This document shows, in pieces, positions 1-6,865 of a stretch of DNA of 14,647 nt (position 1 is the first letter of the stretch; each line of letters starts with the position of its first letter). A program made the translations under genes and the position numbers. Below the pieces are notes generated by a model that was given only the letters and a program-made list of their open reading frames with translations, was not told where the DNA came from and did not search any database. Where the stretch lies: the NCBI GenBank assembly GCA_026770615.1, contig MU631929.1, positions 57,596 through 72,242 of the forward strand. The letters run 5' to 3'. The DNA comes from Pavlovales sp. CCMP2436 (taxonomy: Eukaryota; Haptophyta; Pavlovophyceae; Pavlovales).

Positions 1-60
1 CGCAAGCACGAGCTAAGAGAGGATTGGAGTCCGAGACGCGGTGAAGCGTCGAAGGCAGCT

Positions 61-76
61 AGAGAGAGAGAGAGAG
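61..76. repeat. (GA)n microsatellite
   Basis: This is an uninterrupted run of AG dinucleotides. It lies in the leftmost 140 bases, where I see no convincing gene. Confidence 0.9.
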
Positions 77-164
77 CTACATTGAGTTGGCTCAGAGAGC
101 TTAATTAAGAAATAGAGCGAGCAAGCGTAACCGCCTTTTCTGTGGACGGGTGGCAAGTTAGTCG

Positions 165-329
165 TCAGGATGGCAGACAGAGCCCAAGTGAAAGGACACT
201 TGGGCTCCCGATATTGACTGACTTGACCAAGTCGTCGAAGAGGTCCGTCGCATATTTGTCGGGCACGAAGATGTCGCCGGGGACGGCCTTCGCGTGCGGG
301 TGCGGGTCGGAGCCCGAGGGGTGCGCCAT
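165..329 (-). CDS. possible small hypothetical protein
   Basis: The reading frame runs from an ATG (CAT at 327-329) to a TGA (TCA at 165-167), giving 54 residues. The middle part, with GDIFVPDKYATDLFDDLV, has ordinary amino-acid composition, unlike the Arg/Ala/Pro-rich shadows in the overlapping frames. The frame stays open upstream, so it could be the last exon of a longer minus-strand gene. I do not recognise the family. It would diverge from the plus-strand ORF that starts at 402. Confidence is low because GC-rich DNA keeps many frames open here and an overlapping plus-strand frame (142-402) is also open. Confidence 0.3.
   Translation of the reverse strand: MAHPSGSDPHPHAKAVPGDIFVPDKYATDLFDDLVKSVNIGSPSVLSLGLCLPS
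181..206. repeat. short perfect hairpin, 10-bp stem
   Basis: AGCCCAAGTG is followed by the 6-nt loop AAAGGA and then the exact reverse complement CACTTGGGCT. It lies within the 3' part of the possible minus-strand ORF at 165-329. No function is evident. Confidence 0.8.
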
Positions 330-401
330 TTGCCCGGGCGCCTCGGGCCGGCTGGATGCGCCGACCGAGGCACCCGCCGGTTTTTTCTGGCACAGTCTCT
401 G

Positions 402-746
402 ATGGACATGGACCTGGGGCAGTGCATCGCGGCGAATCGCGCGGTATGGGAGTCTCGCGCGCGCAGGCAGGTGCAGGAGCTCTACGTGGACCGCATCGGT
501 GTGCCGCCGGCGCGCCGGCAGACGATGGCCGAGGCGACGCGGCGCGTGGACCCGGCGACGCGGCGCGTAGACCCGGCCGTTGCGGAGGCGCTGCGGCGCG
601 GGCGGGCGACCCAGGCGGCGAACCGTGCGCAGGCGGCGGCGCGTCGCGCGCACGAGGCGAGGCAGAACGTGCTGCAGCACGACGCGCGCATCGAGGCGCT
701 CGAGGCTCGTTTCCAGGCGCGCTCCGTAGCCCGCGCCGAAAGGTAG
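402..746 (+). CDS. hypothetical Ala/Arg-rich helical protein
   Basis: From the ATG at 402 the frame encodes 114 residues and ends with TAG. The start MDMDLGQCIAANRAVWESRA has normal composition. It is followed by a short internal duplication (TRRVDPATRRVDPAVAEA) and a long charged, alanine-rich stretch with the spacing of an alpha-helical coiled coil. I chose this ATG because the open frame upstream of it looks like GC-rich noise. It converges on the ankyrin-repeat gene. No family is recognised, and I see no splice evidence. A long minus-strand frame covers the same bases, but its translation is Arg/Pro/Ala-rich noise. Confidence 0.4.
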   Translation: MDMDLGQCIAANRAVWESRARRQVQELYVDRIGVPPARRQTMAEATRRVDPATRRVDPAVAEALRRGRATQAANRAQAAARRAHEARQNVLQHDARIEALEARFQARSVARAER

Positions 747-1045
747 GGTGGCCTTTGCCGAGCATATATACATATATACTATGCTAGCTAGTAATAGTTA
801 TCAAATCATCTAACTTTATATATTAATTTATACTGCGGCGATGGGGGTTAATGGCGGGCTAAATTAATAATGCGATTCAAATAGGCATACATATAATTAA
901 GTAACTAGCGCTAGTTACAGTTAGTCTAACGTTAGTTAAGAGTGGCTTAGATACGTTGGTGATATGTAAAGTACCGCAATCTTTAAGAAGCCCTGCCGGT
1001 GTAGCTGTGTGCTCGCTGCTTTGCAGTGCTTGCATCCGGAGGGGA
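747..1045. other. intergenic spacer between convergent genes
   Basis: This stretch is AT-richer than its surroundings and separates the 3' ends of two convergent reading frames. It contains TATATACATATATACT at about 762-780 and a cluster of small palindromes at 901-939. I see no gene. It probably supplies 3' ends for both neighbours, but no clear polyadenylation signal decides this. Confidence 0.5.
901..918. repeat. perfect 18-bp palindrome
   Basis: GTAACTAGCGCTAGTTAC is its own reverse complement. It is followed at once by GTTAGTCTAAC and TAACGTTA, two further short palindromes, so the spacer has a run of self-complementary sites. Confidence 0.85.
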
Positions 1046-2404
1046 CTAGAGTGCGCTCTCAGCGACTGCGGCTGCCACCCAGTCGCGCACGGCTGGCCAA
1101 CGCCAAGCGACCGCCAGCACCCGCGCAGCGTCCCAGGGGCAGCCATTGGCGCGCAGCCACTGCGGCACGGCCAAATGGCCAGAACCAGCTGCATCCGTGC
1201 ACGCGTCTGCGTCCCAGTCGCAGCCGTTGGCGCGCGCCCACTGGAGCACCTGCAGGTGGCCACCCATAGCTGCCCAATTGCACGTGTGCTCGTTCCAGTC
1301 GCAGCCGTTGGCGCGCGCCCACTGGAGCACCTGCAGGTGGCCACCACCAGCTGCACAATTGCACGTGTTCTCGTCCCAGTCGCAGCCGTTGGCGCGCGCC
1401 CACTGGAGCACCTGCAGGTGGCCACCCATAGCTGCCCAATTGCACGCGTGCTCGTTCCAGTCGCAGCCGTTGGCGCGCGCCCACTGCAGCCCCGCCAGGT
1501 GGCCAGCAGCGGCAGCAGCCTTGCAGGTGTCAGAGCTCCATGGGCAGCCGTTCGCGTGCAACCACTGCAGGACAGACAAGTGGCCGCCACCAGCCGCGGC
1601 CTCCTCTGTGTCCTCGTTCCACGGGCAGCCAGCAGCAGCAGCAACAGGCGCGTACTCGTCCCACGGGCAGCCATTAGCGCGCACCCACTGGAGCACATCC
1701 AGGTGGCCATGAGCAGCTGCGTGCATGCAGGTGTCCGCGTCCCAGTCGCAGCCGTTGACGTGCGCCCACTGAAGCACCTGCAGGTGGCCGCTATCAGCGG
1801 CAGCCTCAGAGGTGCTCGCGTCCCACGGGCAGCCGCGCGCAAGCAGCCAGCTCAGGTGCATGAGCTGCCCGTGCTCGGCGGCATGCGCGCACAGCTTCGC
1901 CGAGAGCGGGAGGCCGAGCGACATTGCCCACTTGAGCCTCGCCAGCGACGAGAGCGCCGAGCGCACGCCCGTCGCCGAAGTGGTGCGCCCGTCGCGCTCT
2001 CGCACGAACCCGGCGGCCGCGTGTAGCCTGCGGCAGCTCAGCACGGCCGCCAGCTCGTTGTCCGCTGGCAGCGTGGCCACCACGACCGCGAGCGCGTCGG
2101 CGGGGAGGTCGTCGAGCCGTGTCTCGCGCGCGGGGACTGGCACCACGCGCGCAGCAGTGCCGCCCTGCCCCGGCTGCGCGGCGGCGGGTAGCGGCTGCGC
2201 GCCGCGCTCGGCGCGCGCGAGGCGCTCGTCGAGGCGCTCGATCTGGCGGTCGAGCTGCCCGCCCAGCGCCGCGACGCCGGCGCGCATCTCGGCGCGCATC
2301 TCAAGCAGCAGGCTCATCAGCTGCGCGCTCGTCACGCCCTCCGCGTCGTCGTCGCCTTCGTCGCTGCCGGCGGCGCGCGCGCGCTTGCGGCCCCCGAGCG
2401 CCAT
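1046..2404 (-). CDS. F-box-like protein with C-terminal 27-residue ankyrin-type repeats
   Basis: The ATG at 2404 gives 452 residues ending in TAG; the frame is open 22 codons further up, but only to a GTG. The order is: basic and acidic head (1-25), helical heptad segment (about 27-66), Pro/Ala linker, F-box-like segment (about 97-130, LDDLPADALAVVVATLPADN), then about ten repeats of GHLxVLQWARANGCxWxxxTCxxAA (about 176-452). Proteins of this layout are usually taken as substrate adaptors: the F-box binds Skp1 and the repeats bind a target. That role is inferred. Repeat 4 lacks its first helix (AAAAGCPWNEDTEEAAAGG), an in-frame loss. The last repeats are nearly identical in DNA with an 81-bp period, so the array expanded recently. 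The first ~66 codons are duplicated at 3961-4152. The family is common in large algal genomes and in giant viruses. Confidence 0.75.
   Translation of the reverse strand: MALGGRKRARAAGSDEGDDDAEGVTSAQLMSLLLEMRAEMRAGVAALGGQLDRQIERLDERLARAERGAQPLPAAAQPGQGGTAARVVPVPARETRLDDLPADALAVVVATLPADNELAAVLSCRRLHAAAGFVRERDGRTTSATGVRSALSSLARLKWAMSLGLPLSAKLCAHAAEHGQLMHLSWLLARGCPWDASTSEAAADSGHLQVLQWAHVNGCDWDADTCMHAAAHGHLDVLQWVRANGCPWDEYAPVAAAAGCPWNEDTEEAAAGGGHLSVLQWLHANGCPWSSDTCKAAAAAGHLAGLQWARANGCDWNEHACNWAAMGGHLQVLQWARANGCDWDENTCNCAAGGGHLQVLQWARANGCDWNEHTCNWAAMGGHLQVLQWARANGCDWDADACTDAAGSGHLAVPQWLRANGCPWDAARVLAVAWRWPAVRDWVAAAVAESAL
1220..1543 (-). repeat. 81-bp tandem repeats coding for ankyrin-type units
   Basis: The block starting GCAGCCGTTGGCGCGCGCCC recurs at 1220, 1301, 1382 and 1463, each 81 bases after the last, with very few differences. 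Each unit codes for 27 residues. Units alternate between two types, GCDWNEHTCNWAAMG and GCDWDENTCNCAAGG, which suggests duplication of a pair of units or gene conversion. Confidence 0.9.
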
Positions 2405-2862
2405 CCGCCCCCCTGGTCGACGAGCGAGCCGAGCGTGAGCGCGGCGAGCAGTTTTCGGCAATTCAGCCACGTTGCTCGTCAGAAGGCGCGGCCGCTCGGA
2501 ACCTCCGGACCGATATGCGCGCGCGAGGCGTGTCGGCGCGGTCGGGTATCGAGGAACTTATACCACCCGCTTGACTGCCGCCCGCTGCGCCGAGCGTCGT
2601 GCCGAGAGTACTTGCATGCAATCAGTGGCTCATACGGCATTAGATGATATAGCACGCGCGCTCGTCAAGAACATCGCGGATCAGGGCGGCCGCAAGATGT
2701 ACGCGCTGATGGGCGTGGACCCGCAGCAGACGGCTGCGCGCATCAGGACGCAGCTAATCGGCACGATCGGCACGATTGCAACACGCGGCCACGCGCAGCT
2801 GCTGCTCGCGCGCCTGAGCTCGTTGGCTCCGATCGCCGCCCAGCGTGGGTACACGACGCACA
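2213..2862. repeat. 650-bp direct duplication, copy 1
   Basis: This segment matches 3961-4610 with a constant offset of 1748 bases and only a few substitutions (for example GGCGGTCGAGC versus GGCGGCCGAGC). It contains the first ~64 codons of the ankyrin gene on the minus strand, the 211-bp intergenic region, and the first ~82 codons of a divergent plus-strand gene. Its right end coincides with the left edge of the large palindrome, sharing only ACA. Confidence 0.9.
2405..2615. promoter_or_regulatory. candidate bidirectional promoter region
   Basis: This 211-bp gap lies between the divergent ATGs at 2404 (minus) and 2616 (plus). It is duplicated intact at 4153-4363 together with both gene starts, so both copies would carry the same control region. 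A TATA-like CTTATACC occurs about 50 bases before the plus-strand ATG. No transcription start can be assigned from sequence. Confidence 0.35.
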
Positions 2863-2960
2863 GCAACCATCAGATCATTTCCTTATTTGCCCTCGCCCGT
2901 GCACACTACCGGAGTTCCATCGGCACGCGCACTGGCGCCCAAGCCAGCGCAGCCGACTAA
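2616..2960 (+). CDS. hypothetical protein, 3' end replaced by repeat sequence
   Basis: The ATG at 2616 opens a 114-residue frame ending in TAA at 2958-2960. The first ~82 residues (MQSVAHTALDDIARALVKNI onward) are also encoded in the second copy of the duplication (from 4364), so this part predates the duplication. The two copies diverge after YTTH. Here the rest of the frame lies in the left arm of the palindrome and encodes the tail of the dispersed repeat (ALARAHYRSSIGTRTGAQAS). The product is therefore probably a fusion of a truncated host gene with a repeat-derived C-terminus. The family is not recognised. Confidence 0.45.
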   Translation: MQSVAHTALDDIARALVKNIADQGGRKMYALMGVDPQQTAARIRTQLIGTIGTIATRGHAQLLLARLSSLAPIAAQRGYTTHSNHQIISLFALARAHYRSSIGTRTGAQASAAD

Positions 2961-3286
2961 GGCTTGCAGCAGGCAATGAGCGACGCATCGCTCTGATCAG
3001 CAGTACTTCTCGGACAGTCAGCCGACAGCTTGAATCCCTATCAGTAATATAGCTATTACTATATATATAGTAATAGCTATAATATAGTAATAGCTATATT
3101 ACTGATAGGGATTCAAGCTGTCGGCTGACTGTCCGAGAAGTACTGCTGATCAGAGCGATGCGTCGCTCATTGCCTGCTGCAAGCCTTAGTCGGCTGCGCT
3201 GGCTTGGGCGCCAGTGCGCGTGCCGATGGAACTCCGGTAGTGTGCACGGGCGAGGGCAAATAAGGAAATGATCTGATGGTTGCTGT
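2860..3286. repeat. large perfect inverted repeat, 205-bp arms
   Basis: Bases 2860-3064 are the reverse complement of 3082-3286, with no mismatch where I compared them base by base, around a 17-base AT-rich centre. Each arm is a copy of the dispersed repeat, with the shared end (TTGAATCCCTATCA) and an AT-rich tail facing the centre. Identity through the tail shows that one arm was copied from the other rather than two independent insertions. It could be a real foldback or template-switch product, or an artefact of long-read or amplified-DNA assembly. Confidence 0.95.
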
Positions 3287-3294
3287 TCGATGAG

Positions 3295-3540
3295 ATGAGA
3301 CGGGTATTGACTCCGATCATCGGCTGGTACGTCGTCCCGCGCGGCGAGCTGCCCGCGGCGCACCTCGAAGGAGTCAGCGGGACCAACAACAAGTCCCAGT
3401 TCGTCTTTGGCATCGCGGCATTGCTCTGCCTCTGCGGCCTTGTGGACATCATCTACATCTCGTTCATGAACAGCGGCCACACCAAGTTCGAGCCAGATGA
3501 GCGGCGCAGAAGACGGCCAACGCGTACCACGCCGCGCTAA
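3295..3540 (+). CDS. small membrane protein, probably 5'-truncated
   Basis: The ATG at 3295 gives 81 residues ending in TAA. There is a Pro/Gly-containing head, one hydrophobic segment at about 36-58 (FVFGIAALLCLCGLVDIIYI), then a charged tail. The frame starts 9 bases outside the palindrome arm and is open into it, so the original 5' end may have been lost. The last residues are a run of Arg (RRRRRPTRTTPR), whereas the next frame over the same bases reads AQKTANAYHAALIFN before a TAG. That looks more like a natural C-terminus and suggests a one-base break near 3500. The family is not recognised. Confidence 0.45.
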   Translation: MRRVLTPIIGWYVVPRGELPAAHLEGVSGTNNKSQFVFGIAALLCLCGLVDIIYISFMNSGHTKFEPDERRRRRPTRTTPR

Positions 3541-3960
3541 TCTTCAACTAGGGCATGCTTAACGAGTGCATGCATGTCGCCGGGTTGACAACTCGTACAT
3601 CCTGCGCGGTGCAAGCGCGCCAGCAAGCGCGCTGGCTGACGAGGGCGCGCCTACTAGCGCGCGCGCTCCTGCGCCGGCGGCAGCTGCGCGCGCAGCATCA
3701 GCTGTCGTTCGGCCTGCTCTTCCGCGAGCTCCACGGGAATGCCGACCTTACCCACCAAACCCCCGCAGCACCGGGAGCTGGCGCTGCGGATGGGGTTTGG
3801 GGGCGACTCCAAGGGCATCAAAGTGATCCAGAGGCAGCTGGAGAAGGAGCTGCAGCAGCAGCAGCAAAGGAGAAGAGAGCATCAAAGGAGACGGGGGTGG
3901 AGGCACTCATCGCGACGGCGACAGCAGCAGCCGCAGCAGCAGCGCGTGGTTCTAGCGGGC
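3541..3960 (+). other. GC-rich spacer with possible coding remnant and CAG run
   Basis: Two plus-strand frames are open. From the ATG at 3739 one reads MPTLPTKPPQHRELALRMGF and on to a poly-Gln run (CAG repeat at about 3852-3865). The other frame reads KEKRASKETGVEALIATATA after the same run. Neither is clearly real over its whole length, and a frame change in the CAG tract would join the better halves. I treat this as a possible gene fragment, cut by the duplication that starts at 3961. Confidence 0.3.
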
Positions 3961-4152
3961 GCGCGCGAGGCGCTCGTCGAGGCGCTCGATCTGGCGGCCG
4001 AGCTGCCCGCCCAGCGCCGCGACGCCGGCGCGCATCTCGGCGCGCATCTCGAGCAGCATGCTCATCAGCTGCGCGCTCGTCACGCCCTCCGCGTCGTCGT
4101 CGCCTTCGTCGCTGCCGGCGGCGCGCGCGCGCTTGCGGCCCCCGAGCGCCAT
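3952..4152 (-). pseudogene. truncated second copy of the ankyrin gene's N-terminus
   Basis: From the ATG at 4152 the frame matches the first ~64 residues of the ankyrin-repeat protein with a few substitutions, including LMSMLLEM for LMSLLLEM. It then runs out of the duplicated segment and stops at a TAG after 66 residues. It keeps the basic/acidic head and the heptad segment but loses the F-box-like part and all repeats. The upstream region is intact, so it may be transcribed; any product would be a short helical peptide. Confidence 0.7.
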
Positions 4153-4610
4153 CCGCCCCCCTGGTCGACGAGCGAGCCGAGCGTGAGCGCGGCGAGCAGT
4201 TTTCGGCAATTCAGCCACGTTGCTCGTCAGAAGGCGCGGCCGCTCGGAACCTCCGGACCGATATGCGCGCGCGAGGCGTGTCGGCGCGGTCGGGTATCGA
4301 GGAACTTATACCACCCGCTTGACTGCCGCCCGCTGCGCCGAGCGTCGTGCCGAGAGTACTTGCATGCAATCAGTGGCTCATACGGCATTAGATGATATAG
4401 CACGCGCGCTCGTCAAGAACATCGCGGATCAGGGCGGCCGCAAGATGTACGCGCTGATGGGCGTGGACCCGCAGCAGACGGCTGCGCGCATCAGGACGCA
4501 GCTAATCGGCACGATCGGCACGATTGCAACACGCGGCCACGCGCAGCTGCTGCTCGCGCGCCTGAGCTCGTTGGCTCCGATCGCCGCCCAGCGTGGGTAC
4601 ACGACGCACA
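3961..4610. repeat. 650-bp direct duplication, copy 2
   Basis: This is the partner of 2213-2862 with the same length and no insertions or deletions. It has the truncated ankyrin gene start on the minus strand and the start of the divergent plus-strand gene. The few substitutions indicate a fairly recent event. Confidence 0.9.
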
Positions 4611-4729
4611 CATCGGCGATGGCGGCAGCGAGGCTGGCAGCGAGAGAAACGCGGCGACGGATGGCCCTGCAGTGGCCGCGTGCAGTGACGGCGTGCCGCC
4701 GAGCCGGTCAAGTTGAGGCCGGTATTTAG
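4364..4729 (+). CDS. second copy of the divergent hypothetical gene, altered 3' end
   Basis: The ATG at 4364 corresponds to the one at 2616. About 82 residues are shared, ending at YTTH where the duplication ends. The remaining ~39 residues (TSAMAAARLAARETRRRMAL onward) come from unrelated flanking DNA and end at a TAG. Either this C-terminus is original and the copy at 2616 is broken, or both are truncated. The Arg/Ala-rich tail gives no support for a genuine protein end. The family is not recognised. Confidence 0.4.
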   Translation: MQSVAHTALDDIARALVKNIADQGGRKMYALMGVDPQQTAARIRTQLIGTIGTIATRGHAQLLLARLSSLAPIAAQRGYTTHTSAMAAARLAARETRRRMALQWPRAVTACRRAGQVEAGI

Positions 4730-4790
4730 GATGAGCTCTAGCAAAAAATCTTTTTTTTTTACGAAGGCGCTTTCTACTTGACCTCGCCAC

Positions 4791-4845
4791 AAATATCTAG
4801 ATTAACGTCCGTCCCCGGATGGGTCGACCTAGACCAGAGCGTTGA
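4791..4845 (+). repeat. 55-bp dispersed repeat, copy 1
   Basis: It begins AAATATCTAGATTAACGTCC and ends CAGAGCGTTGA. It matches 6610-6664 in the same orientation at 52 of 55 positions. A shorter, weaker copy starts at 6669. Confidence 0.85.
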
Positions 4846-4997
4846 AAAAACACTCGGATCAAGGGACCCCTTCCGAGAGCTAGATACCTTTAACGGAGGG
4901 AACACATAGACCAACGACCCATAACGCAAGCAACCACAAGCAGCAAACGGAAAAAGTTCGGCCATGCTCAATACGCGCGAACGCTTTAAAAAAAACT

Positions 4998-5053
4998 CGG
5001 CTGTGTATTGTCGACGTTTATCCACAGCCGACGTTCGGCTGTGTATTGTCGAC
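4998..5053 (+). repeat. pair of 18-bp direct repeats
   Basis: CGGCTGTGTATTGTCGAC occurs at 4998-5015 and 5036-5053. CACAGCCG between them is the reverse complement of the first 8 bases, so either copy could pair with it. Confidence 0.85.
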
Positions 5054-5380
5054 AAACGACGTTTATTCAAATAGGCTGCGTTTATCCTATTTAATAGGAT
5101 GTTAGCACGAAGCTCTCAGACCCAGACCTGTTGCAAACGCTGAGCCGCTTATATATTTAATAGGATGCATGGGTTCGGTACACTGTAGCCGACGCACCCC
5201 CAGCCCTGTCCCAGGGTCGCCACACATTGCCGCGGACGGAGGCCCTCGCCCGCGGAGAAGCAGGGCCCCGTCCGGGTGCACTTGCTACAAAAAAATGTAC
5301 TGCAAATGTGTGATACTCGCGCACGCTTAACGAATAAATATTATATTCAAAGTTAATTTTGCAGTATGGGGGTACTTGTC

Positions 5381-5705
5381 GATCGCAATGTGGCGAGGAG
5401 GCCTCTGCGGACGCCGCCCTCACCACCCAACCGGCGCCAGACACCCCCGACCAGGCCGCCGCGCCGCGTCCGCCGCGCTCGCCGCCGCCGCAGGGCGCCT
5501 GGCCCGCCCACGGCGCCAAAGCCGCCGAACGCCCCCCCTGAGGCGACGCCGCGAGCGCAGCCGGCGAGCCGCAGGAGGCGGCCGCGTCCGCCGCCCATGG
5601 CGCCCAAGTCGCAGGGCAAGCGACCGCACCCGGCCCCGAGAGCCGAGCCGAGCCGGGCGGCGGCCGTGGCCCGCGGGCCCGCCTTCTTCCAGCACCTTCG
5701 CATTT
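5381..5705. other. very GC-rich stretch open in several frames, no supported gene
   Basis: At least four frames on both strands are open through this stretch. All translations are Pro/Arg/Ala- or Gly/Arg-rich without a recognisable motif, so I assign no gene. It lies just upstream of the 3CxxC protein gene and could include its promoter or leader. Confidence 0.5.
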
Positions 5706-5809
5706 GATGGTCTGTGACTTCGCAAAAAATATTTCGCTTAAAAAATCACACATGGACGATTTTCGCACTGTCCTGCCTGGGTTCCACCAGTGCGACACTC
5801 CAGAGTCTG

Positions 5810-6526
5810 ATGGTTGCGATCCTGGTAACGGCGGCGGCGGCGGTGTTGGCGGTGGCGACCATGTGGAAGGTTGCAGCGGAGGCAAAGCGAGCGGAGGCAC
5901 AGCGAGCTGCAGCCGCTCGCTGGGCGGCGGATGCACCGCGGCGCGAGGAGGAGGCTAGACGCGCGGAGGAGGCTAGGCGCGCGGCTAGGCGCGCGGCGGA
6001 TGCACTGCTTGAGGCACAGCGCGCGGCAAATGCATTTCGCGTGTACGCTGAAGACGCCGCGGCTAAGATTGACTTGTTCATCCGCACTCGCCGCCGCTTC
6101 GACTCCGCGAGGCCGCTCGAGTGCGCGTGCGAGATTGCGCTCATCGAGCAAAATCTCCTCAACGGAGCCCGGGAGATCATCGAGCGCCACGACTATGGCG
6201 CGCGCTTCGCCATCAGCAACAGCGGCAACTCGGTCCGCGTGCGGCATTTGACGCCGTTCCAGGGCGACGCAACACATCGGGTCTACGGCAAATTTGAATG
6301 CCGCCCCTGCGGCCGAAAGTGGGAGAGTGCCTCGACGTGGAGAGACAAGTGGCAGGCTTGCCAGCGCTGTGAGACACGCACGTACCCATACGACCAACAC
6401 CCGCTGGTGCAAGGCGACCACACTGACGCCACAGAGGACAACCGAAGGCCGCACGATATGGCGCGCTGCGAGCGATGCCGCGAGCTCGGTCGCATCTGTG
6501 TACCGGGAAGGTACTATGCTGCCTAG
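5810..6526 (+). CDS. membrane-anchored coiled-coil protein with 3CxxC-type zinc finger
   Basis: The first ATG in this frame is at 5810 and gives 238 residues; the frame is open from 5708, but only from a GTG. Residues 2-21 are a hydrophobic signal-anchor (MVAILVTAAAAVLAVATMW). Residues about 22-80 are a charged Ala/Arg/Glu coiled coil. The C-terminal half has the 3CxxC zinc-finger pattern: YGKFECRPCGRKWESASTW (C164, C167), CQRC (C184, C187), then CERC (C220, C223) with a further Cys at 230. Families with this finger include receptor-transporter proteins and zygote-arrest proteins, where it binds zinc and RNA or protein partners. A membrane-tethered zinc-binding protein is the safe reading; its partner is unknown. 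No intron is evident. One copy of the 55-bp repeat lies on each side of the gene. Confidence 0.7.
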   Translation: MVAILVTAAAAVLAVATMWKVAAEAKRAEAQRAAAARWAADAPRREEEARRAEEARRAARRAADALLEAQRAANAFRVYAEDAAAKIDLFIRTRRRFDSARPLECACEIALIEQNLLNGAREIIERHDYGARFAISNSGNSVRVRHLTPFQGDATHRVYGKFECRPCGRKWESASTWRDKWQACQRCETRTYPYDQHPLVQGDHTDATEDNRRPHDMARCERCRELGRICVPGRYYAA

Positions 6527-6609
6527 GGCGAGCAAGAGGGTAGCGCCGGGTAAGTCGCGCGGGCGTGGGCCATCCGGTCTACAACCTACCCAGGGGAGTG
6601 TGTGTGTGT

Positions 6610-6664
6610 AAATATCTAGATTAACTTCCGTCCCCGAATGGGTCGACCCAGACCAGAGCGTTGA
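6610..6664 (+). repeat. 55-bp dispersed repeat, copy 2, with partial copy 3 at 6669
   Basis: It matches 4791-4845 at 52 of 55 positions, same strand. AAATATCTATAAAAACGTCC at 6669 repeats its start again, so the right side has about one and a half copies in tandem. Confidence 0.85.
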
Positions 6665-6865
6665 GTGTAAATATCTATAAAAACGTCCGGCCCCGGCAGC
6701 GGTCTCCCAGGATCAACTGGGACCAGCTATCCCGAGCACATGGATACCGTCCCCAACACTGAGGCTGATCAGACACACGACAATCGACGACACTCGACCT
6801 GCGCTCTGATCGGCCTCTGTTGCATCTCGCTTGTCTCAAAATGCGGCTCGCTTGCACATGCACCA

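Larger units (their letters stand above)
4730..5380. other. gene-poor spacer with short repeats
   Basis: No reading frame here looks like a gene. It contains a T tract at 4751-4760, one copy of a 55-bp repeat (4791-4845), two copies of an 18-bp repeat (4998-5015 and 5036-5053), three GTTTAT blocks near 5016-5085, and two TTTAATAGGATG blocks, one inside the palindrome ATCCTATTTAATAGGAT near 5085-5101. Confidence 0.6.

Noticed and set aside
13..773. Long overlapping minus-strand frames (up to 250 codons)
   Set aside because: Pro/Arg/Ala-rich translations without motifs; GC-rich DNA keeps several frames open. Only the 165-329 part has normal composition.
956..2438. Long plus-strand frames opposite the ankyrin gene
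   Set aside because: They mirror the 81-bp coding repeats of the minus-strand gene and have no motif of their own.
5157..5936. 259-codon minus-strand frame and other frames in 5353-5725
   Set aside because: Low-complexity Pro/Gly/Arg/Ala translations in several frames at once; part overlaps the start of the better-supported 3CxxC gene.
5738..6535. 265-codon minus-strand frame opposite the 3CxxC gene
   Set aside because: Shadow of the plus-strand gene, which has recognisable CxxC motifs and a membrane anchor.
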